This document shows positions 39,771 through 50,009 of a stretch of DNA of 56,878 nt, piece after piece. The notes under the pieces were generated by a model, which had not been told where the DNA came from, searched no databases, and saw only the letters and a list, made by a program, of their open reading frames with translations. Origin of the DNA: Pantoea conspicua (lineage in GTDB: Bacteria; Pseudomonadota; Gammaproteobacteria; Enterobacterales; Enterobacteriaceae); NCBI RefSeq assembly GCF_002095315.1, contig NZ_MLFN01000020.1:1-56878 (forward strand). Direction: 5' to 3'. The translations under genes and the position numbers were made by a program. Each line of letters opens with the position of its first letter. The first letter of the stretch is position 1.

Positions 39771-40193
39771 CTAGTCGCTGGGTTGCTGGTTAGCACGCCC
39801 GGCAGGTAGTGGACGCGAATTGCCGTCATTGTCTACCGCGACATAGATAAACACCGCTTCGGTGGCACAGTAAGTCTGACCAATCGGTTCAGACGACACC
39901 TTCTTGATCCAGACTTCGACATTGATGGTCATTGAACTGTTACCGGTACGGATACAGCGCGCATGACAGCTGACCACGTCGCCCACCGCCACTGGCTTCA
40001 GAAAGGACATGCCATCAACCCGCACCGTCACGACCCGGCCTTCGGCAATCTCTTTAGCCAGAATAGCGCCGCCCATATCCATCTGTGACATCAGCCAGCC
40101 GCCAAAGATATCGCCATTGGCATTGGTGTCTGCTGGCATGGCTAACGTACGTAACACCATTTCGCCTTGCGGCAATTTATGCTTTTCGCCCAT
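39771..40193 (-). CDS. yciA: Acyl-CoA thioester hydrolase YciA
   Basis: YciA is a hot-dog fold thioesterase of broad acyl-CoA specificity. The conserved catalytic region is MPADTNANGDIFGGWLMSQMD (in two parts: MPADTNANGD near residue 19 and IFGGWLMSQMD near 29). VTVRVDGMSFLKPVAVGDVV follows. Length is 140; E. coli has 132, the extra residues being in the C-terminal tail (PAGRANQQPSD). It is downstream of yciB and yciC in the same orientation, as in E. coli. Confidence 0.94.
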   Translation of the reverse strand: MGEKHKLPQGEMVLRTLAMPADTNANGDIFGGWLMSQMDMGGAILAKEIAEGRVVTVRVDGMSFLKPVAVGDVVSCHARCIRTGNSSMTINVEVWIKKVSSEPIGQTYCATEAVFIYVAVDNDGNSRPLPAGRANQQPSD

Positions 40194-40222
40194 TGCTTTC
40201 GTTTCTTCTGCAGATGATCGCT

Positions 40223-40246
40223 AAAAAAATGCCCGGCGTGCCGGGC
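40223..40246 (-). terminator. Terminator of yciB
   Basis: GCCCGG-CGTG-CCGGGC with a T run on the minus strand ends the yciC-yciB transcript before yciA. Confidence 0.8.
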
Positions 40247-40253
40247 AGAGTAA

Positions 40254-40792
40254 TTATTTTTGTTGTTGTTGCGGCATCTGTCGCCAGATATAGAGCCCGC
40301 TAATCAGGGTAAACAGTAAGGTGAGACCGGTCAGACCAAACACCTTAAAGTTAACCCAGAACGCCTGAGATAACCAAAACGCAACGTAGATATTTACCAG
40401 GCCGCAGATCAGGAAAAACAGCGCCCAGGCGGTATTGAGCCGACGCCAGACCGGATCGGGCAACTGTAACTCTTTGCCCAGCATGCTCTGGATCAGCGTC
40501 TGCTTCATGAACCACTGACTGTAGAGCAGCGCGACGGCAAACAGGCTGTAGATCACTGTCACTTTCCACTTAATAAACTCATCGTTGTGGAACACCAGCG
40601 TCAGCGTGCCAAATACGGCGACCAGCACAAAGGTAAAATGGTCATCTTCTCCAGCTTACGATAGAGCAACCAGCTGACAACTAAAGCCAGACCGGTCGCG
40701 ACAATCAGTGCGCCTGAAGCAACAAAGATGTCGTACAGCTTGTAGAAGATGAAAAAGACCACCAAAGGGAGAAAATCGAGTAACTGCTTCAT
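40254..40792 (-). CDS. yciB: Inner-membrane septation protein YciB (IspZ), frameshifted
   Basis: YciB is a polytopic inner-membrane protein linked to cell-envelope synthesis and division. The first part begins [21 protein letters not shown], read in two blocks, and the second continues [23 protein letters not shown] in another frame. The break is in a T run of the coding strand (plus-strand A run 40635-40638), where MTILPLCW is read instead of [13 protein letters not shown]. Adding one T gives 179 residues, exactly the E. coli length. An apparent start for the second half is only an internal codon. I infer a sequence error. Same operon as yciC. Confidence 0.9.
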
Positions 40793-40848
40793 AATCATTC
40801 CAGTCAGGGCTGAATGGGGGACCGATGCGCCCGAAGGCGCACCGCTCA

Positions 40849-41583
40849 TCAACGTAACAGCATATAAAGCCGGTACAGATAGATGATTAACATGGCCGAA
40901 ACCAGGTTACCTGCAGCGGTGAAGATCACCGAGGAAACGTTCATCGGCAGCACGGTCAGTGATGAGAAAAACAACATCACCACCACTTTTGCCAGCAGCC
41001 AGAGAAGAATGGCGGGCGCAATCAGCTTCACGTTCTTCCACGCCATTCGCATACTGGCCCGCATGGCGGCGAACACGCCGATCTTCTCATTCGCCAGCAT
41101 CACCGGTGCCAGCGACAGCAGAATCGTCAGCAGAATACCAGGCACCACCAGAACCATAAAGCCCAGCTGCGCCACCAGCGTGATCAGAAAAATCAGCAGT
41201 AACAGCTTTGGCAATAAAGGCGCAGAGGCGCCAATGGCACGCAGCGCACTGACCCGCTGACCAGAAGAGACCATCGGAATCAGACACAACATCCCGCCGA
41301 GTAACAGCGTATTACCCACCAGTGCCGCGAACGTTCCCGCCGCAGAGGCGCGCAGCAACACCTGCTGCTGTTCAGGTGACATGTTTTGCACCATCTCAAA
41401 CAACGAACTGGCACTGTCGTCACCCTGCTGCAGAATCGCCATCTGATCGGCGCCAGGCGTCAGCACATGTACCAGCATGACGGTGATGAAAGCAGTCAAC
41501 AGCGACATCAACAGTAAGGTGACCAGCTGATGGCGGGTAAAATTTCCAGTGTCACGGTATAACGAGCTTGCCGTGATAGACAT
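40849..41583 (-). CDS. yciC: YciC family membrane protein (UPF0259)
   Basis: The 244-residue protein has about six membrane segments and matches Yci[15 protein letters not shown] at the start, [21 protein letters not shown] in the middle and [13 protein letters not shown] at the end. It has been linked to YciB in envelope homeostasis of E. coli; the mechanism is unknown. The ATG at 41581-41583 has AAGGAG upstream and gives the known MSITA start. yciB follows after 56 bases. Confidence 0.92.
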   Translation of the reverse strand: MSITASSLYRDTGNFTRHQLVTLLLMSLLTAFITVMLVHVLTPGADQMAILQQGDDSASSLFEMVQNMSPEQQQVLLRASAAGTFAALVGNTLLLGGMLCLIPMVSSGQRVSALRAIGASAPLLPKLLLLIFLITLVAQLGFMVLVVPGILLTILLSLAPVMLANEKIGVFAAMRASMRMAWKNVKLIAPAILLWLLAKVVVMLFFSSLTVLPMNVSSVIFTAAGNLVSAMLIIYLYRLYMLLR

Positions 41584-41610
41584 GTACACTCCTTGGAGGA
41601 ACCGGGTTAA

Positions 41611-42027
41611 TTAACCCGGCGATTGTACATGTTCTGGCAGCTCGCGGGCACCCGGCGAGAGATAACTTTCTGTCATAACAGGTAAAGAGGGGTGAAAAAG
41701 GGCGGGAAGACCGTAACGGGCGCGGGCGCGATCGCAGGCGTCATTGGCGACACCCTCTTCGCCCGACATCGCAAACTCCCGACAGGGCGTTGGCCGTTGC
41801 TCATAAATGCCGCAGGAGACGCAGCCGCCAATCTCGCCCTGCAGGGCGACACAGCGAGGCGCACGATCGTTGGTGCCGCGCATATTGCGCATCAGCAGGC
41901 TCAGCGGTTCGGTTAATTCGGCGGGCACCGGGCCGCCAGCATCATCGGCTTCAGCCCAGTAGAAAGAGACACGGAAATGGGCGCAGCAGGCGCCACAGCT
42001 GACACAAGGGTTAGACGTTTCGCTCAT
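41611..42027 (-). CDS. YkgJ family cysteine-cluster protein
   Basis: This 138-residue protein has a conserved cysteine cluster at its start ([11 protein letters not shown], residues 8-18) and again in the middle ([19 protein letters not shown]). This is the pattern of the YkgJ / CxxCxxCC family, thought to bind zinc or iron. There is no signal peptide or membrane segment. The ATG at 42025-42027 is used; a GTG at 42042 is possible but overlaps the AGGAG ribosome-binding site. It lies between yciC and ompW. Confidence 0.82.
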   Translation of the reverse strand: MSETSNPCVSCGACCAHFRVSFYWAEADDAGGPVPAELTEPLSLLMRNMRGTNDRAPRCVALQGEIGGCVSCGIYEQRPTPCREFAMSGEEGVANDACDRARARYGLPALFHPSLPVMTESYLSPGARELPEHVQSPG

Positions 42028-42142
42028 TTGATCACCCGCCACTCCTGAGGCATCGAACCAAAATCAACAATCAGGATCAGCAAAATAAGCCGGGCAAGAT
42101 TTTTCAGCAAGGGGAATTTCCCGATGTCAGCCACAGCCAAAA

Positions 42143-42156
42143 TTGATCTAAATCAA
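42143..42156. promoter_or_regulatory. FNR box 1 upstream of ompW
   Basis: TTGATCTAAATCAA is a perfect match to TTGAT-N4-ATCAA, 125 bases upstream of the ompW start. Together with a second site 16 bases further on, it suggests tandem FNR control. ompW is known to be regulated by FNR in enterobacteria. Confidence 0.7.
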
Positions 42157-42171
42157 TTCATTGTTTTTTAA

Positions 42172-42185
42172 GTGATTTATATCAA
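42172..42185. promoter_or_regulatory. FNR box 2 upstream of ompW
   Basis: GTGATTTATATCAA matches the FNR consensus at nine of ten fixed positions. Its centre is 29 bases (about three helical turns) from the centre of box 1, so the two dimers would sit on the same DNA face. Confidence 0.6.
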
Positions 42186-42280
42186 CCGAACAGAGTGCAA
42201 TTTTCTGTAAATCACGTTAAATCTTTGCCAACAAAAAAATGATGACGTTGGATATATTTACCTTTAGCAAAGGAGTGATA

Positions 42281-42913
42281 ATGAAACTGGCAAAATGCGC
42301 GATGCTTCTGGCTCTGGCTTTACCACAACTGGCAATGGCTCATGAAGCGGGCGACTTCTTTATGCGTGCCGGCAGTGCAACGGTACGTCCAACCGAAGGT
42401 TCCGATAATGTGCTTGGCATGGGAGAGTTCAGCGCCAGCAACGATACCCAGCTGGGCCTGACCTTTACCTATATGGCAACCGACAATATCGGGGTTGAAC
42501 TGCTGGCCGCCACGCCATTCCGGCATAAAGTCGGTCTGGGTCCGACCGGTACACTGGCCACGGTACGCCAGTTACCGCCGACGCTGATGGCGCAATACTA
42601 TTTCTTCGACAGCAAGAGCAAAGCGCGCCCGTATGTTGGCGTCGGTATCAACTACACCACCTTTTATGATGCAGATTTTAATCAGACCGGCCGTGATGCC
42701 GGACTCACCGATCTGAGCGTCAAAGATTCATGGGGGGTAGCAGGCCAGGTCGGTCTCGATTATCAGATCAACCGCGACTGGATGCTGAATGCGTCGGTGT
42801 GGTACATGGATATTGATACTGAGGTGAAATTCAAGGCGGCAGGCGAACAGCAGAATATTAATATGCGCATCGATCCCTGGGTCTTCTTCTTTGGGGCGGG
42901 TTACCGTTTCTGA
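42281..42913 (+). CDS. ompW: Outer-membrane protein W
   Basis: OmpW is an eight-stranded outer-membrane barrel with a hydrophobic channel. The signal peptide ends after AMA (residue 20), mature protein HEAGDFFMRAG. The barrel has alternating aromatic residues and ends in FGAGYRF. Length is 210; E. coli has 212. The ATG at 42281 has a perfect AGGAG upstream; the open frame from 42239 is not used. Its promoter has two FNR boxes. Confidence 0.95.
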   Translation: MKLAKCAMLLALALPQLAMAHEAGDFFMRAGSATVRPTEGSDNVLGMGEFSASNDTQLGLTFTYMATDNIGVELLAATPFRHKVGLGPTGTLATVRQLPPTLMAQYYFFDSKSKARPYVGVGINYTTFYDADFNQTGRDAGLTDLSVKDSWGVAGQVGLDYQINRDWMLNASVWYMDIDTEVKFKAAGEQQNINMRIDPWVFFFGAGYRF

Positions 42914-42917
42914 TGAA

Positions 42918-42946
42918 AAAAGGCCGCTGAATCAGCGGCCTTTTTA
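42918..42946. terminator. Bidirectional terminator between ompW and the BON lipoprotein
   Basis: A palindrome AGGCCGCTGA-TTCAGCGGCCT type stem is flanked by A and T runs, so it ends both convergent genes. Confidence 0.88.
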
Positions 42947-42962
42947 ATCTTCATAGCAGGTA

Positions 42963-43277
42963 TTACTTGATCTGCATGTTGTTAACCACGGACTTCACGC
43001 CCGGCACGCTGCGGGTAACCTGTACGGCACGATTAGCCATCTGTGGTGATGAGACAAAACCACTGAGCTGAACTTTACCTTTAAAAGTTTCTACGTTGAT
43101 TTCAGTCGATTTCAGCGAGTCATCTTTCAGCAGTTCACCTTTCACTTTGGTGGTAACCACGGTGTCATCGATATAGCCACCGGTTCCCTCTTTGGTCGCG
43201 GTTGGCGCACAGGCGCTCAGTGCCAGCGCAACCACACCTGCCATCAACGCACCCGCCACAGCTTTAAATAATTTCAT
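42963..43277 (-). CDS. BON domain lipoprotein
   Basis: The 104-residue protein has a lipoprotein signal with the lipobox LSAC (lipidated cysteine C23) and one BON domain (about residues 37-104), with DTVVTTKVKGELLKDD and GVKSVVNNMQIK. BON proteins such as OsmY and DolP bind phospholipids or act in the periplasm. With alanine after the cysteine, it should go to the outer membrane. It stands alone between ompW and trpA, a position not filled by such a gene in E. coli. The natural function is not known. Confidence 0.85.
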   Translation of the reverse strand: MKLFKAVAGALMAGVVALALSACAPTATKEGTGGYIDDTVVTTKVKGELLKDDSLKSTEINVETFKGKVQLSGFVSSPQMANRAVQVTRSVPGVKSVVNNMQIK

Positions 43278-43373
43278 TGCTTTCTCTCCCTGTCACAAAT
43301 TGGATGCGACGTTACCGTAACGGCGCTCTGACATTGTGGTGCAGATTTTGCAAAAAGGGCAAATGGCGGGATG

Positions 43374-43419
43374 TAAAAAAAGGAAAGAAATCATGCCTTA
43401 TCGTGTGATAAGGCATGAT
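43374..43419 (-). terminator. Terminator of the trp operon
   Basis: On the minus strand ATCATGCCTTATC-ACAC-GATAAGGCATGAT forms a 13-base perfect stem, followed by TTCTTTCCTTTTTTT. It starts 8 bases after the trpA stop. Confidence 0.88.
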
Positions 43420-43426
43420 GGCGGGA

Positions 43427-44230
43427 TTAACGGCTGGCGGCTTTCAGGCTGCTGACGAAGTTTTTCAGTTCACGCAGCATCACCTCAGGTTCCGCATGAT
43501 TTTTTTCAATGATCCGGACAATGGCCGAGCCGGAAATGGCACCCGCGGCACCGGCGGCGATGGCTTCCTTAACCTGCGACGGTTCAGAGATGCCAAATCC
43601 CTGCAGCGGCGGGGCCGCATTGTATTCACGCAGCTTTTCGATCAGGTGCTGCAGCGGCAGGCTGGCGCGGTTGTCTGCGCCGGTAACGCCAGCACGGGAG
43701 AGCAGGTAGGTATAGCCGCGCCCGTGTGAAGCGATTTCGCGCAACAGCGCATCGCTGGCGTTCGGCGGGCAGATGAAGATCGGTGCCACACCATGACGCA
43801 GTGCTGCCTGACGGAACGGGGCGGACTCTTCCACCGGAACGTCAGCCACCAGCACCGAATCCACACCGGCTTCTGCGCAGCGGGCGTAAAACGCATCAAC
43901 ACCGTTGGTGAATACCAGATTGGCATACATCAGTAAACCGATCGGCAGGTCCGGGTATTTACGGCGAATGGTCGCCAGCATTTCAAAGCACTGTTGGGTA
44001 TTGGTGCCCGCCGCGAAGGCGCGCAACGTCGCATTCTGAATCGTCGGGCCGTCAGCCAGCGGATCGGAGAAGGGAATGCCTAACTCCAGCGCATCTGCAC
44101 CCCCTTCCACCAGCGCGTCAATAACCTGCAATGAAAGCGCCGGTGACGGATCCCCGAGGGTGACGAAGGGCACAAAGGCGCCTTCGTTACGGGCAGAGAG
44201 GCGTTTAAACAGTTGATCGTAACGTTCCAT
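43427..44230 (-). CDS. trpA: Tryptophan synthase alpha subunit
   Basis: TrpA splits indole-3-glycerol phosphate into indole and glyceraldehyde-3-phosphate; indole passes through a tunnel to TrpB. The catalytic glutamate is in [15 protein letters not shown] near residue 49 and the aspartate in that same loop; the phosphate-binding region is [10 protein letters not shown] and [12 protein letters not shown] near the C-terminus. Length is 267 (268 in E. coli). Its ATG overlaps the trpB stop by one base, so translation is coupled. Confidence 0.96.
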   Translation of the reverse strand: MERYDQLFKRLSARNEGAFVPFVTLGDPSPALSLQVIDALVEGGADALELGIPFSDPLADGPTIQNATLRAFAAGTNTQQCFEMLATIRRKYPDLPIGLLMYANLVFTNGVDAFYARCAEAGVDSVLVADVPVEESAPFRQAALRHGVAPIFICPPNASDALLREIASHGRGYTYLLSRAGVTGADNRASLPLQHLIEKLREYNAAPPLQGFGISEPSQVKEAIAAGAAGAISGSAIVRIIEKNHAEPEVMLRELKNFVSSLKAASR

Positions 44231-45420
44231 CAGATTTCTCCCTGCGCGGTCAGAATGTCGTGAACGGTGAAAATATCTTTATCGCCACGGCCGGAGAGGT
44301 TAACCACGACCAGCTGCTCTTTGTCCGGCTCGGCCTGAATCATCTTCAGGGCATGGGCCAGCGCATGTGACGACTCCAGTGCCGGAATGATCCCTTCGGC
44401 ACGACACAGCTGTTTAAAGGCGGCCAGCGCTTCGTTATCGGTAATCGAGACATACTCAGCGCGACCAATGCTGTTCAGGTGCGCATGTTGTGGTCCCACT
44501 GACGGGAAATCCAGACCGGCAGAGATCGAATAAGATTCTTCGATCTGGCCATCTTCGGTCTGCATCATCGGGGCTTTCATACCGAAGTAGATGCCGACGC
44601 GGCCATGTTTTAGCGGTGCGCCATGCTCACCGGTTTCAATACCGTGACCCGCCGGTTCAACGCCGATCAGTTTCACGCTGGTTTCATCGATAAAGTCAGC
44701 AAACATACCGATGGCATTAGACCCGCCGCCGACGCAGGCGATGATGGCATCGGGCAGACGTCCTTCTTTTTCCAGGATCTGCTTTTTCGTCTCTTCGCCG
44801 ATCATCCGCTGAAACTCCCGCACGATGGTCGGGAACGGATGGGGACCGGCGGCGGTACCAAGCATATAGTGTGCGGTTTCGTAGCTGCCAGACCAGTCGC
44901 GCAGCGCTTCGTTACAGGCATCCTTCAGGGTTGCTGAACCACTGTGTACCGGGATCACTTCCGCGCCCATCAGACGCATACGGAACACGTTAGGAGACTG
45001 ACGCTCAACGTCCTTGGCACCCATGTAGATGCGGCATTTCATGCCAAGCAGGGCGCATGCCAGCGCCGAGGCAACACCGTGCTGTCCGGCACCGGTTTCG
45101 GCGATGATCTCGTTCTTACCCATGCGTTTGGCTAACAGCGCCTGACCCAGTACCTGATTGGTTTTGTGCGCGCCGCCGTGCAGCAGATCTTCGCGCTTCA
45201 GGTAGAGCCGGGTTTTGGTGCCTTTCGTCAGATTTTTACACAGCGTCAGGGCGGTAGGCCGGCCGGCATAGTTTTTCAGCAGATCGGTAAATTCCGCCTG
45301 AAACTCAGGATCTTTCTGGGCATCGACAAACGCTTCTTCCAGCTGGCGTAACGCTGGCATCAGGATCTGCGGGACATACATCCCGCCAAATTCGCCAAAG
45401 TAGGGATTGAGTAACGTCAT
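44230..45420 (-). CDS. trpB: Tryptophan synthase beta subunit
   Basis: TrpB is a PLP enzyme that condenses indole with serine. The PLP-binding lysine lies in [14 protein letters not shown] near residue 86, and the phosphate loop is [12 protein letters not shown] near 230. Length is 396 (397 in E. coli). It lies 46 bases downstream of trpCF and overlaps trpA by one base. Confidence 0.97.
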   Translation of the reverse strand: MTLLNPYFGEFGGMYVPQILMPALRQLEEAFVDAQKDPEFQAEFTDLLKNYAGRPTALTLCKNLTKGTKTRLYLKREDLLHGGAHKTNQVLGQALLAKRMGKNEIIAETGAGQHGVASALACALLGMKCRIYMGAKDVERQSPNVFRMRLMGAEVIPVHSGSATLKDACNEALRDWSGSYETAHYMLGTAAGPHPFPTIVREFQRMIGEETKKQILEKEGRLPDAIIACVGGGSNAIGMFADFIDETSVKLIGVEPAGHGIETGEHGAPLKHGRVGIYFGMKAPMMQTEDGQIEESYSISAGLDFPSVGPQHAHLNSIGRAEYVSITDNEALAAFKQLCRAEGIIPALESSHALAHALKMIQAEPDKEQLVVVNLSGRGDKDIFTVHDILTAQGEI

Positions 45421-45466
45421 TTTTCATCTTCCTTTTTCAGGCCCGCCGTTGAGCAGGCCAGGCAAA

Positions 45467-46828
45467 TCAGTAGGCGCGCAGTGTCTGAAACACCGCCGCG
45501 ATTTTACGGGCATCTTTAATGCCGGGCGCGCTTTCCACCCCGGAGTTGAAGTCGAGACCGGCACAGCCCAGCTGCGCGGCTTCAACACAGTTATCCGCGC
45601 TCAGGCCACCGGCCAGCAACACATCATTCAGCATCTGGCCCTGCAACAATGACCAGTCAAAGCGCTCACCGGTGCCGCCGTCGCCGTTATCAAACACGTA
45701 GCGATCGATGTGCGCCCAGTTACGCTCGGGTAACAGACCTTCAATGCGCAGCGCTTTCCAGATTTCGATTCCGGCGGGCAGCGCCGCGCGCAGTTCTGCA
45801 ACGAAATCAGGCGTTTCCTGACCGTGCAGCTGCACGGCTGACAGTGACAGTGCGGTCGCCTCTGTGACAACGTCACTAACGGAGCTGTTACGGAACACGC
45901 CGACGTAGCACAGCGGTGCGCCAGCCATCACCGTCCGGGCGGTCCCGGTATCAATCTGACGCGGTGAGCCGGCGGCGAAAATCAGTCCGCCATAGATGGC
46001 GCCTGCTTCATACGCAGCGCGTGCATCTTCCGCCCGGGTCAGACCGCACACTTTGTTTGCGCCGAGCGTGACCCGGCGTACCGCGGCGGTCAGATCGGGC
46101 TCTTCCATCAGGGCGGAGCCAATCAGGAAGCCGTTAGCAAAGTGGCTGAGCTCGCGAATATCGGCATAACTGTTAATGCCGGACTCGCTGATCACCGTCA
46201 CGCCGTGCGACAGGCGCGGCGCCAGCTGACGGGTACGGTTCAGATCGATCGACAGATCGCGCAGATCGCGGTTGTTAATTCCGACCACTCTGGCCTGCAA
46301 CGCAATGGCGCGCTCCAGCTCCTCTTCATTACTGACTTCGGTCAGGATACCCATCTTCAGGCTATGGGCGACGGCAGCCAGCTGACGATACTGTTCATCA
46401 TCCAGCACCGATAACATCAGCAGAATGGCATCTGCCTGATAGTAACGCGCCAGATAGATCTGATACGGGTCGATGATGAAGTCTTTGCACAGCACCGGCT
46501 GGGTGATAGCGGCGCTGACGATCGGCAGAAACGCGAAGTCGCCCTGAAAGTATTTTTCATCGGTCAGTACGGACACCGCGGACGCATAGTGGCGGTAGAC
46601 CCCGGCAATGGCGGCAGGATCGAAATCCTCACGAATAATGCCTTTTGAGGGCGACGCTTTTTTACACTCCAGAATAAACGCGGTTCGCGCGCCCTGTAGT
46701 GCATCATAAAAATGACGGCTGGCAGGTTCAATGCTGTTCTGAAAGGTAGAAAGAGGTTGCTGCTGCTGACGCGCTGCCACCCAAATCGCTTTGTCCTGCA
46801 CAATTTTTTCTAACACGGTACCTTGCAT
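45467..46828 (-). CDS. trpC: Bifunctional indole-3-glycerol-phosphate synthase / phosphoribosylanthranilate isomerase
   Basis: This fused enzyme catalyses two successive steps of the pathway. The N-terminal synthase (about 1-255) has ILECKKASPSKG and LCKDFIIDPYQIY, with catalytic lysine and glutamate residues. The C-terminal isomerase (about 256-453) has KVCGLTRAEDARAAYEAGA with the catalytic cysteine, and ends GLDFNSGVESAPGIKD. Length is 453, the same as in E. coli. AGAGGATAACC before the ATG is a good ribosome-binding site. Confidence 0.96.
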   Translation of the reverse strand: MQGTVLEKIVQDKAIWVAARQQQQPLSTFQNSIEPASRHFYDALQGARTAFILECKKASPSKGIIREDFDPAAIAGVYRHYASAVSVLTDEKYFQGDFAFLPIVSAAITQPVLCKDFIIDPYQIYLARYYQADAILLMLSVLDDEQYRQLAAVAHSLKMGILTEVSNEEELERAIALQARVVGINNRDLRDLSIDLNRTRQLAPRLSHGVTVISESGINSYADIRELSHFANGFLIGSALMEEPDLTAAVRRVTLGANKVCGLTRAEDARAAYEAGAIYGGLIFAAGSPRQIDTGTARTVMAGAPLCYVGVFRNSSVSDVVTEATALSLSAVQLHGQETPDFVAELRAALPAGIEIWKALRIEGLLPERNWAHIDRYVFDNGDGGTGERFDWSLLQGQMLNDVLLAGGLSADNCVEAAQLGCAGLDFNSGVESAPGIKDARKIAAVFQTLRAY

Positions 46829-46830
46829 GG

Positions 46831-47829
46831 TTATCCTCTTGCTGCCAGAGCGACCACGCGCTCGTAAGCCTGTCCACTGCGGATAGCGTTGAGCGCACGC
46901 TGTGCGTTTTCACGCAGATCTTCATGACCGAAAACTTTAAGCAGCATCGCCACATTCACGGCGACCGCTTCCTCATGGGCCTGCTGGCCATTACCCTGGA
47001 GTAAAGCCGTGAGAATGTCACGATTTTCTTCCGGCGTGCCGCCAGCCAGCGCCTCCTTAGGATGGAAGCCAAAACCGAAGTCTTCCGGCGACAGCTGATA
47101 GCGGGTGATTTCCCCGTCACGCAGCTCAGCGACGTGGGTGACATCATGCAGTGCCACTTCATCCATTCCACCGCCATGCACCACTGCGGCACGCTGATAG
47201 CCCAGCACTTTCAGGGTCTGCGCAATCGGCATTACCAGCTCGGGACTGTAAACCCCAATCACCGCCAGCGGTGGACGTGCCGGGTTGATCAGCGGACCTA
47301 ATACGTTAAACAGCGTCCGGGTTTTCAGCTGCTGACGCACTGGCATCGCGTGGCGAAACCCGGTGTGGTACTGCGGTGCAAACAGGAAACAGACGTTGAG
47401 ATCGTCCAGCGCCTGTCGTGCCCGTTCAGCCGGCATGTCCAGATCGATGCCAAACGCTGCCAGCAGATCGGAAGAGCCGGACTTGCTGGAAACGCTGCGG
47501 TTACCGTGCTTCGCCACTTTCAGGCCGCAGGTCGCCGCCACGAATGCGCTGGCGGTGGAAATATTGATGCTGTTGCTGCCGTCGCCGCCGGTACCGACGA
47601 TATCAGCAAAGGCATAGTCGGGACGGGGAAAGGGTTTTGCATCTTCCAGCAGCGCGGTCGCTGCACCGGCAATCTCTTCCGGCGTTTCGCCCCGGACTTT
47701 CATTGCAATCAGCGCCGCCGCCAGTTGGGTCGGCTCCAGCTGACCGGTAATAATTGCGCTGAACAGCTGATGACTCTCAGCCTGATTCAGCGTCTGCGCC
47801 TGGTAAAGTTTTTCCAGTGTCTGTTGCAT
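46831..47829 (-). CDS. trpD: Anthranilate phosphoribosyltransferase
   Basis: TrpD adds phosphoribosyl pyrophosphate to anthranilate. The PRPP site is [17 protein letters not shown] near residue 78, followed by [15 protein letters not shown]. The protein has 332 residues and is a separate gene, not fused to trpG as in E. coli. The ATG at 47827-47829 is preferred over the ATG two codons earlier, because GGGAGA lies 6-7 bases upstream of it but abuts the other. The gap to trpG is 14 bases. Confidence 0.94.
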   Translation of the reverse strand: MQQTLEKLYQAQTLNQAESHQLFSAIITGQLEPTQLAAALIAMKVRGETPEEIAGAATALLEDAKPFPRPDYAFADIVGTGGDGSNSINISTASAFVAATCGLKVAKHGNRSVSSKSGSSDLLAAFGIDLDMPAERARQALDDLNVCFLFAPQYHTGFRHAMPVRQQLKTRTLFNVLGPLINPARPPLAVIGVYSPELVMPIAQTLKVLGYQRAAVVHGGGMDEVALHDVTHVAELRDGEITRYQLSPEDFGFGFHPKEALAGGTPEENRDILTALLQGNGQQAHEEAVAVNVAMLLKVFGHEDLRENAQRALNAIRSGQAYERVVALAARG

Positions 47830-47843
47830 AGTCATTCTCCCTG

Positions 47844-48425
47844 TTACTTCGCCAGCGCCCAGGCCAGCGTCTGCTCAAGCAGTCGTGCGCCCTGAGTGGT
47901 CAGGATGGATTCCGGATGGAACTGGAATCCGCATACCCGGTCAGTTTCGTGGCGCACCGCCATCACCATGCCGTTGTAGCTGGCATTGACGGTGAGCTCT
48001 TCCGGCGTATTGCTGCCGACCAGGGAGTGATAGCGCGCCACCGGCAGCGGGTTGCTCAGGCCGGCAAACATCGCCTCGCCATCGTGAACCACCGCAGACG
48101 CTTTCCCGTGCAGAATCTCGCCAGCCTGGCCAACGTGACCGCCATATTCTTCAACAATCGCCTGATGGCCGAGGCAGATACCGATAATCGGTAAGCGTCC
48201 GCGCAGCGCCCGCAGTAGTTCCGGCATACAGCCAGCCTCTTTTGGCGCGCCAGGGCCGGGCGAGAGCATCAGTACCGGATTTTCCATCCGTTGCAGGTGC
48301 TCGATTAACAGCGCTGCCGGCAGATTGTTGCGATAGATCACCACGTTATGACCAAAGGTCCGCAGTTGATCGACCAGGTTATAGGTAAATGAGTCGATGT
48401 TATCGAGCAGCAGAATATCGGCCAT
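47844..48425 (-). CDS. trpG: Anthranilate synthase glutamine amidotransferase subunit
   Basis: TrpG provides ammonia from glutamine to TrpE. The class I amidotransferase triad is visible: nucleophile cysteine in GICLGHQAI near residue 84, and histidine and glutamate in [13 protein letters not shown] near 172. It is 193 residues and ends at a normal stop (LAWALAK), so this is a real separate gene; in E. coli it is the N-terminal part of TrpGD. Its ATG overlaps the true trpE stop by one base (TGATG). Confidence 0.95.
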   Translation of the reverse strand: MADILLLDNIDSFTYNLVDQLRTFGHNVVIYRNNLPAALLIEHLQRMENPVLMLSPGPGAPKEAGCMPELLRALRGRLPIIGICLGHQAIVEEYGGHVGQAGEILHGKASAVVHDGEAMFAGLSNPLPVARYHSLVGSNTPEELTVNASYNGMVMAVRHETDRVCGFQFHPESILTTQGARLLEQTLAWALAK

Positions 48426-49986
48426 CAGAAGATCTCCTTGCAGTGATGGGCAGTGGCAATGGCGCGCAGTACGGCGCGGGCTTTATTGCGGCTCTCATCG
48501 GCTTCCGCCTGCGGATTCGAATCCAGTACCACACCGGCGCCAGCTGCACAGTCGCTACGCCGTCTTCTACATATGCCGAGCGGATGACGATACAGGTATC
48601 AAGATCGCCATTGGCGGTAAAGTAACCGACCGCACCGCCGTAACTGCCGCGACGGGTGCCTTCGGCCCCGGCGATCAGCTGCATGGCACGGACTTTCGGT
48701 GCACCGCTCAGCGTGCCCATGTTCATACAGGCGCGATAGGCGTGCAGCACATCCAGATCTTCGCGCAGGGTACCGACCACGCGTGACACCAGGTGCATGA
48801 CAAACGAATAGCGGTCAACTTTGGTCAGGTCCGCCACATAGCGGCTGCCCGGCACACAGATACGCGCCAGATCGTTGCGCGCCAGGTCGACCAGCATCAG
48901 GTGTTCCGCCAGCTCTTTATGATCGGTGCGCATCTCCAGCTCAATGCGGCTGTCGAGGTCGCGATCCAGCGAACCGTCGGGTTTACGTCCGCGTGGACGG
49001 GTACCGGCAATCGGATAGATCTCAATCTGACGCGAGCTGGCGTCATATTTCAGCGAGCTTTCCGGTGAGGCACCAAACAGAGCGAAGTCCTGGTCCTGCA
49101 TGAAAAACATATACGGGCTGGGATTGCTGTTTTTCAGCGTGTCGTAGGCCGCCAGCGGTGAAGGACAGGGCAGTGAGAAACGGCGCGACGGTACCACCTG
49201 GAAGATTTCGCCAATGCGAATCGCTTCTTGCATGGTACGGACTACCTGACAATATTCTTCATCGCTCTGGCTGGTGGTCAGGCTCATCTGCTCCACCGTC
49301 TGAACCGGCAGGGCCGGCGCCGGCTGCAGCATCTGACCATGCAGTTGCTCAATACGGCGTTGCAGACGCTGAAATTCACTGGTGGATGGGCAGAACAGGC
49401 TGGCCTGCAGTCGCGCGCTGCGGGTCTGGTGATCGATCACCAGCAGCGTTTCCGCCAGATAAAAACAGTAATCCGGGCAGCGCTGCTGATTGTCCAGCGC
49501 CGGCAGGGTTTCAAACCCGGCAACCAGATCATAGGCAAACAGGCCACCTAACAGCACGGCTTCCCGCTCGTCGGAGGGGGAGTTGACCAGCTGGGGAATC
49601 AGACGCAGGGCATCAAACACCGACAGCGCCTGCAGACGGGCATCTTCATCCTGCTGCCCGGCGTTTTGCGGGAAAGTCAGTTCGCGCCCGTCGGGACGGA
49701 CCTGGTTATCCACGGAGTCTGGTAGCGCGGCGTCAAGCAACGGCAGCAGCGCGCGGCCATTCTCCGACAGCGCCTGCAAGGTCACCTTGTTGTCCAGCGC
49801 GCTGATACGCAGTGCGCTGTCGACAATCAGCAGGCTTTTGAGATTCTTTTTGCTGTCAATATCAGCAGATTCAAGCAGCAGGGTTGCCGGACGTGCGCCG
49901 CATAACTGATGAAACACTGCGGCCGGATCTTCGCGATAAGGCGCGTTGCCGGTAATCAACTTCACTGTAGGTTTCGCAATTGGCAT
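48425..49986 (-). CDS. trpE: Anthranilate synthase component I, frameshifted near the end
   Basis: TrpE makes anthranilate from chorismate. The tryptophan feedback site is [14 protein letters not shown] near residue 35; the catalytic core has [34 protein letters not shown] (in blocks) and [12 protein letters not shown]. Near the end the frame shifts: [14 protein letters not shown] is read where [19 protein letters not shown] is expected. One G of the coding strand (plus-strand C near 48544) is missing. Restoring it runs to TAHHCKEIF and a TGA at 48425-48427, for 520 residues, exactly the E. coli length, and restores the TGATG overlap with trpG. I infer a sequence error. Confidence 0.92.
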
Positions 49987-50009
49987 GATGGTTTCTCTGA
50001 ATTTCGCTC

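Noticed and set aside
46831..48425. trpG/trpD split as another sequence error
   Set aside because: A stop, a ribosome-binding site and a start codon lie in the gap, and no single-base change would restore a fusion of the E. coli type.
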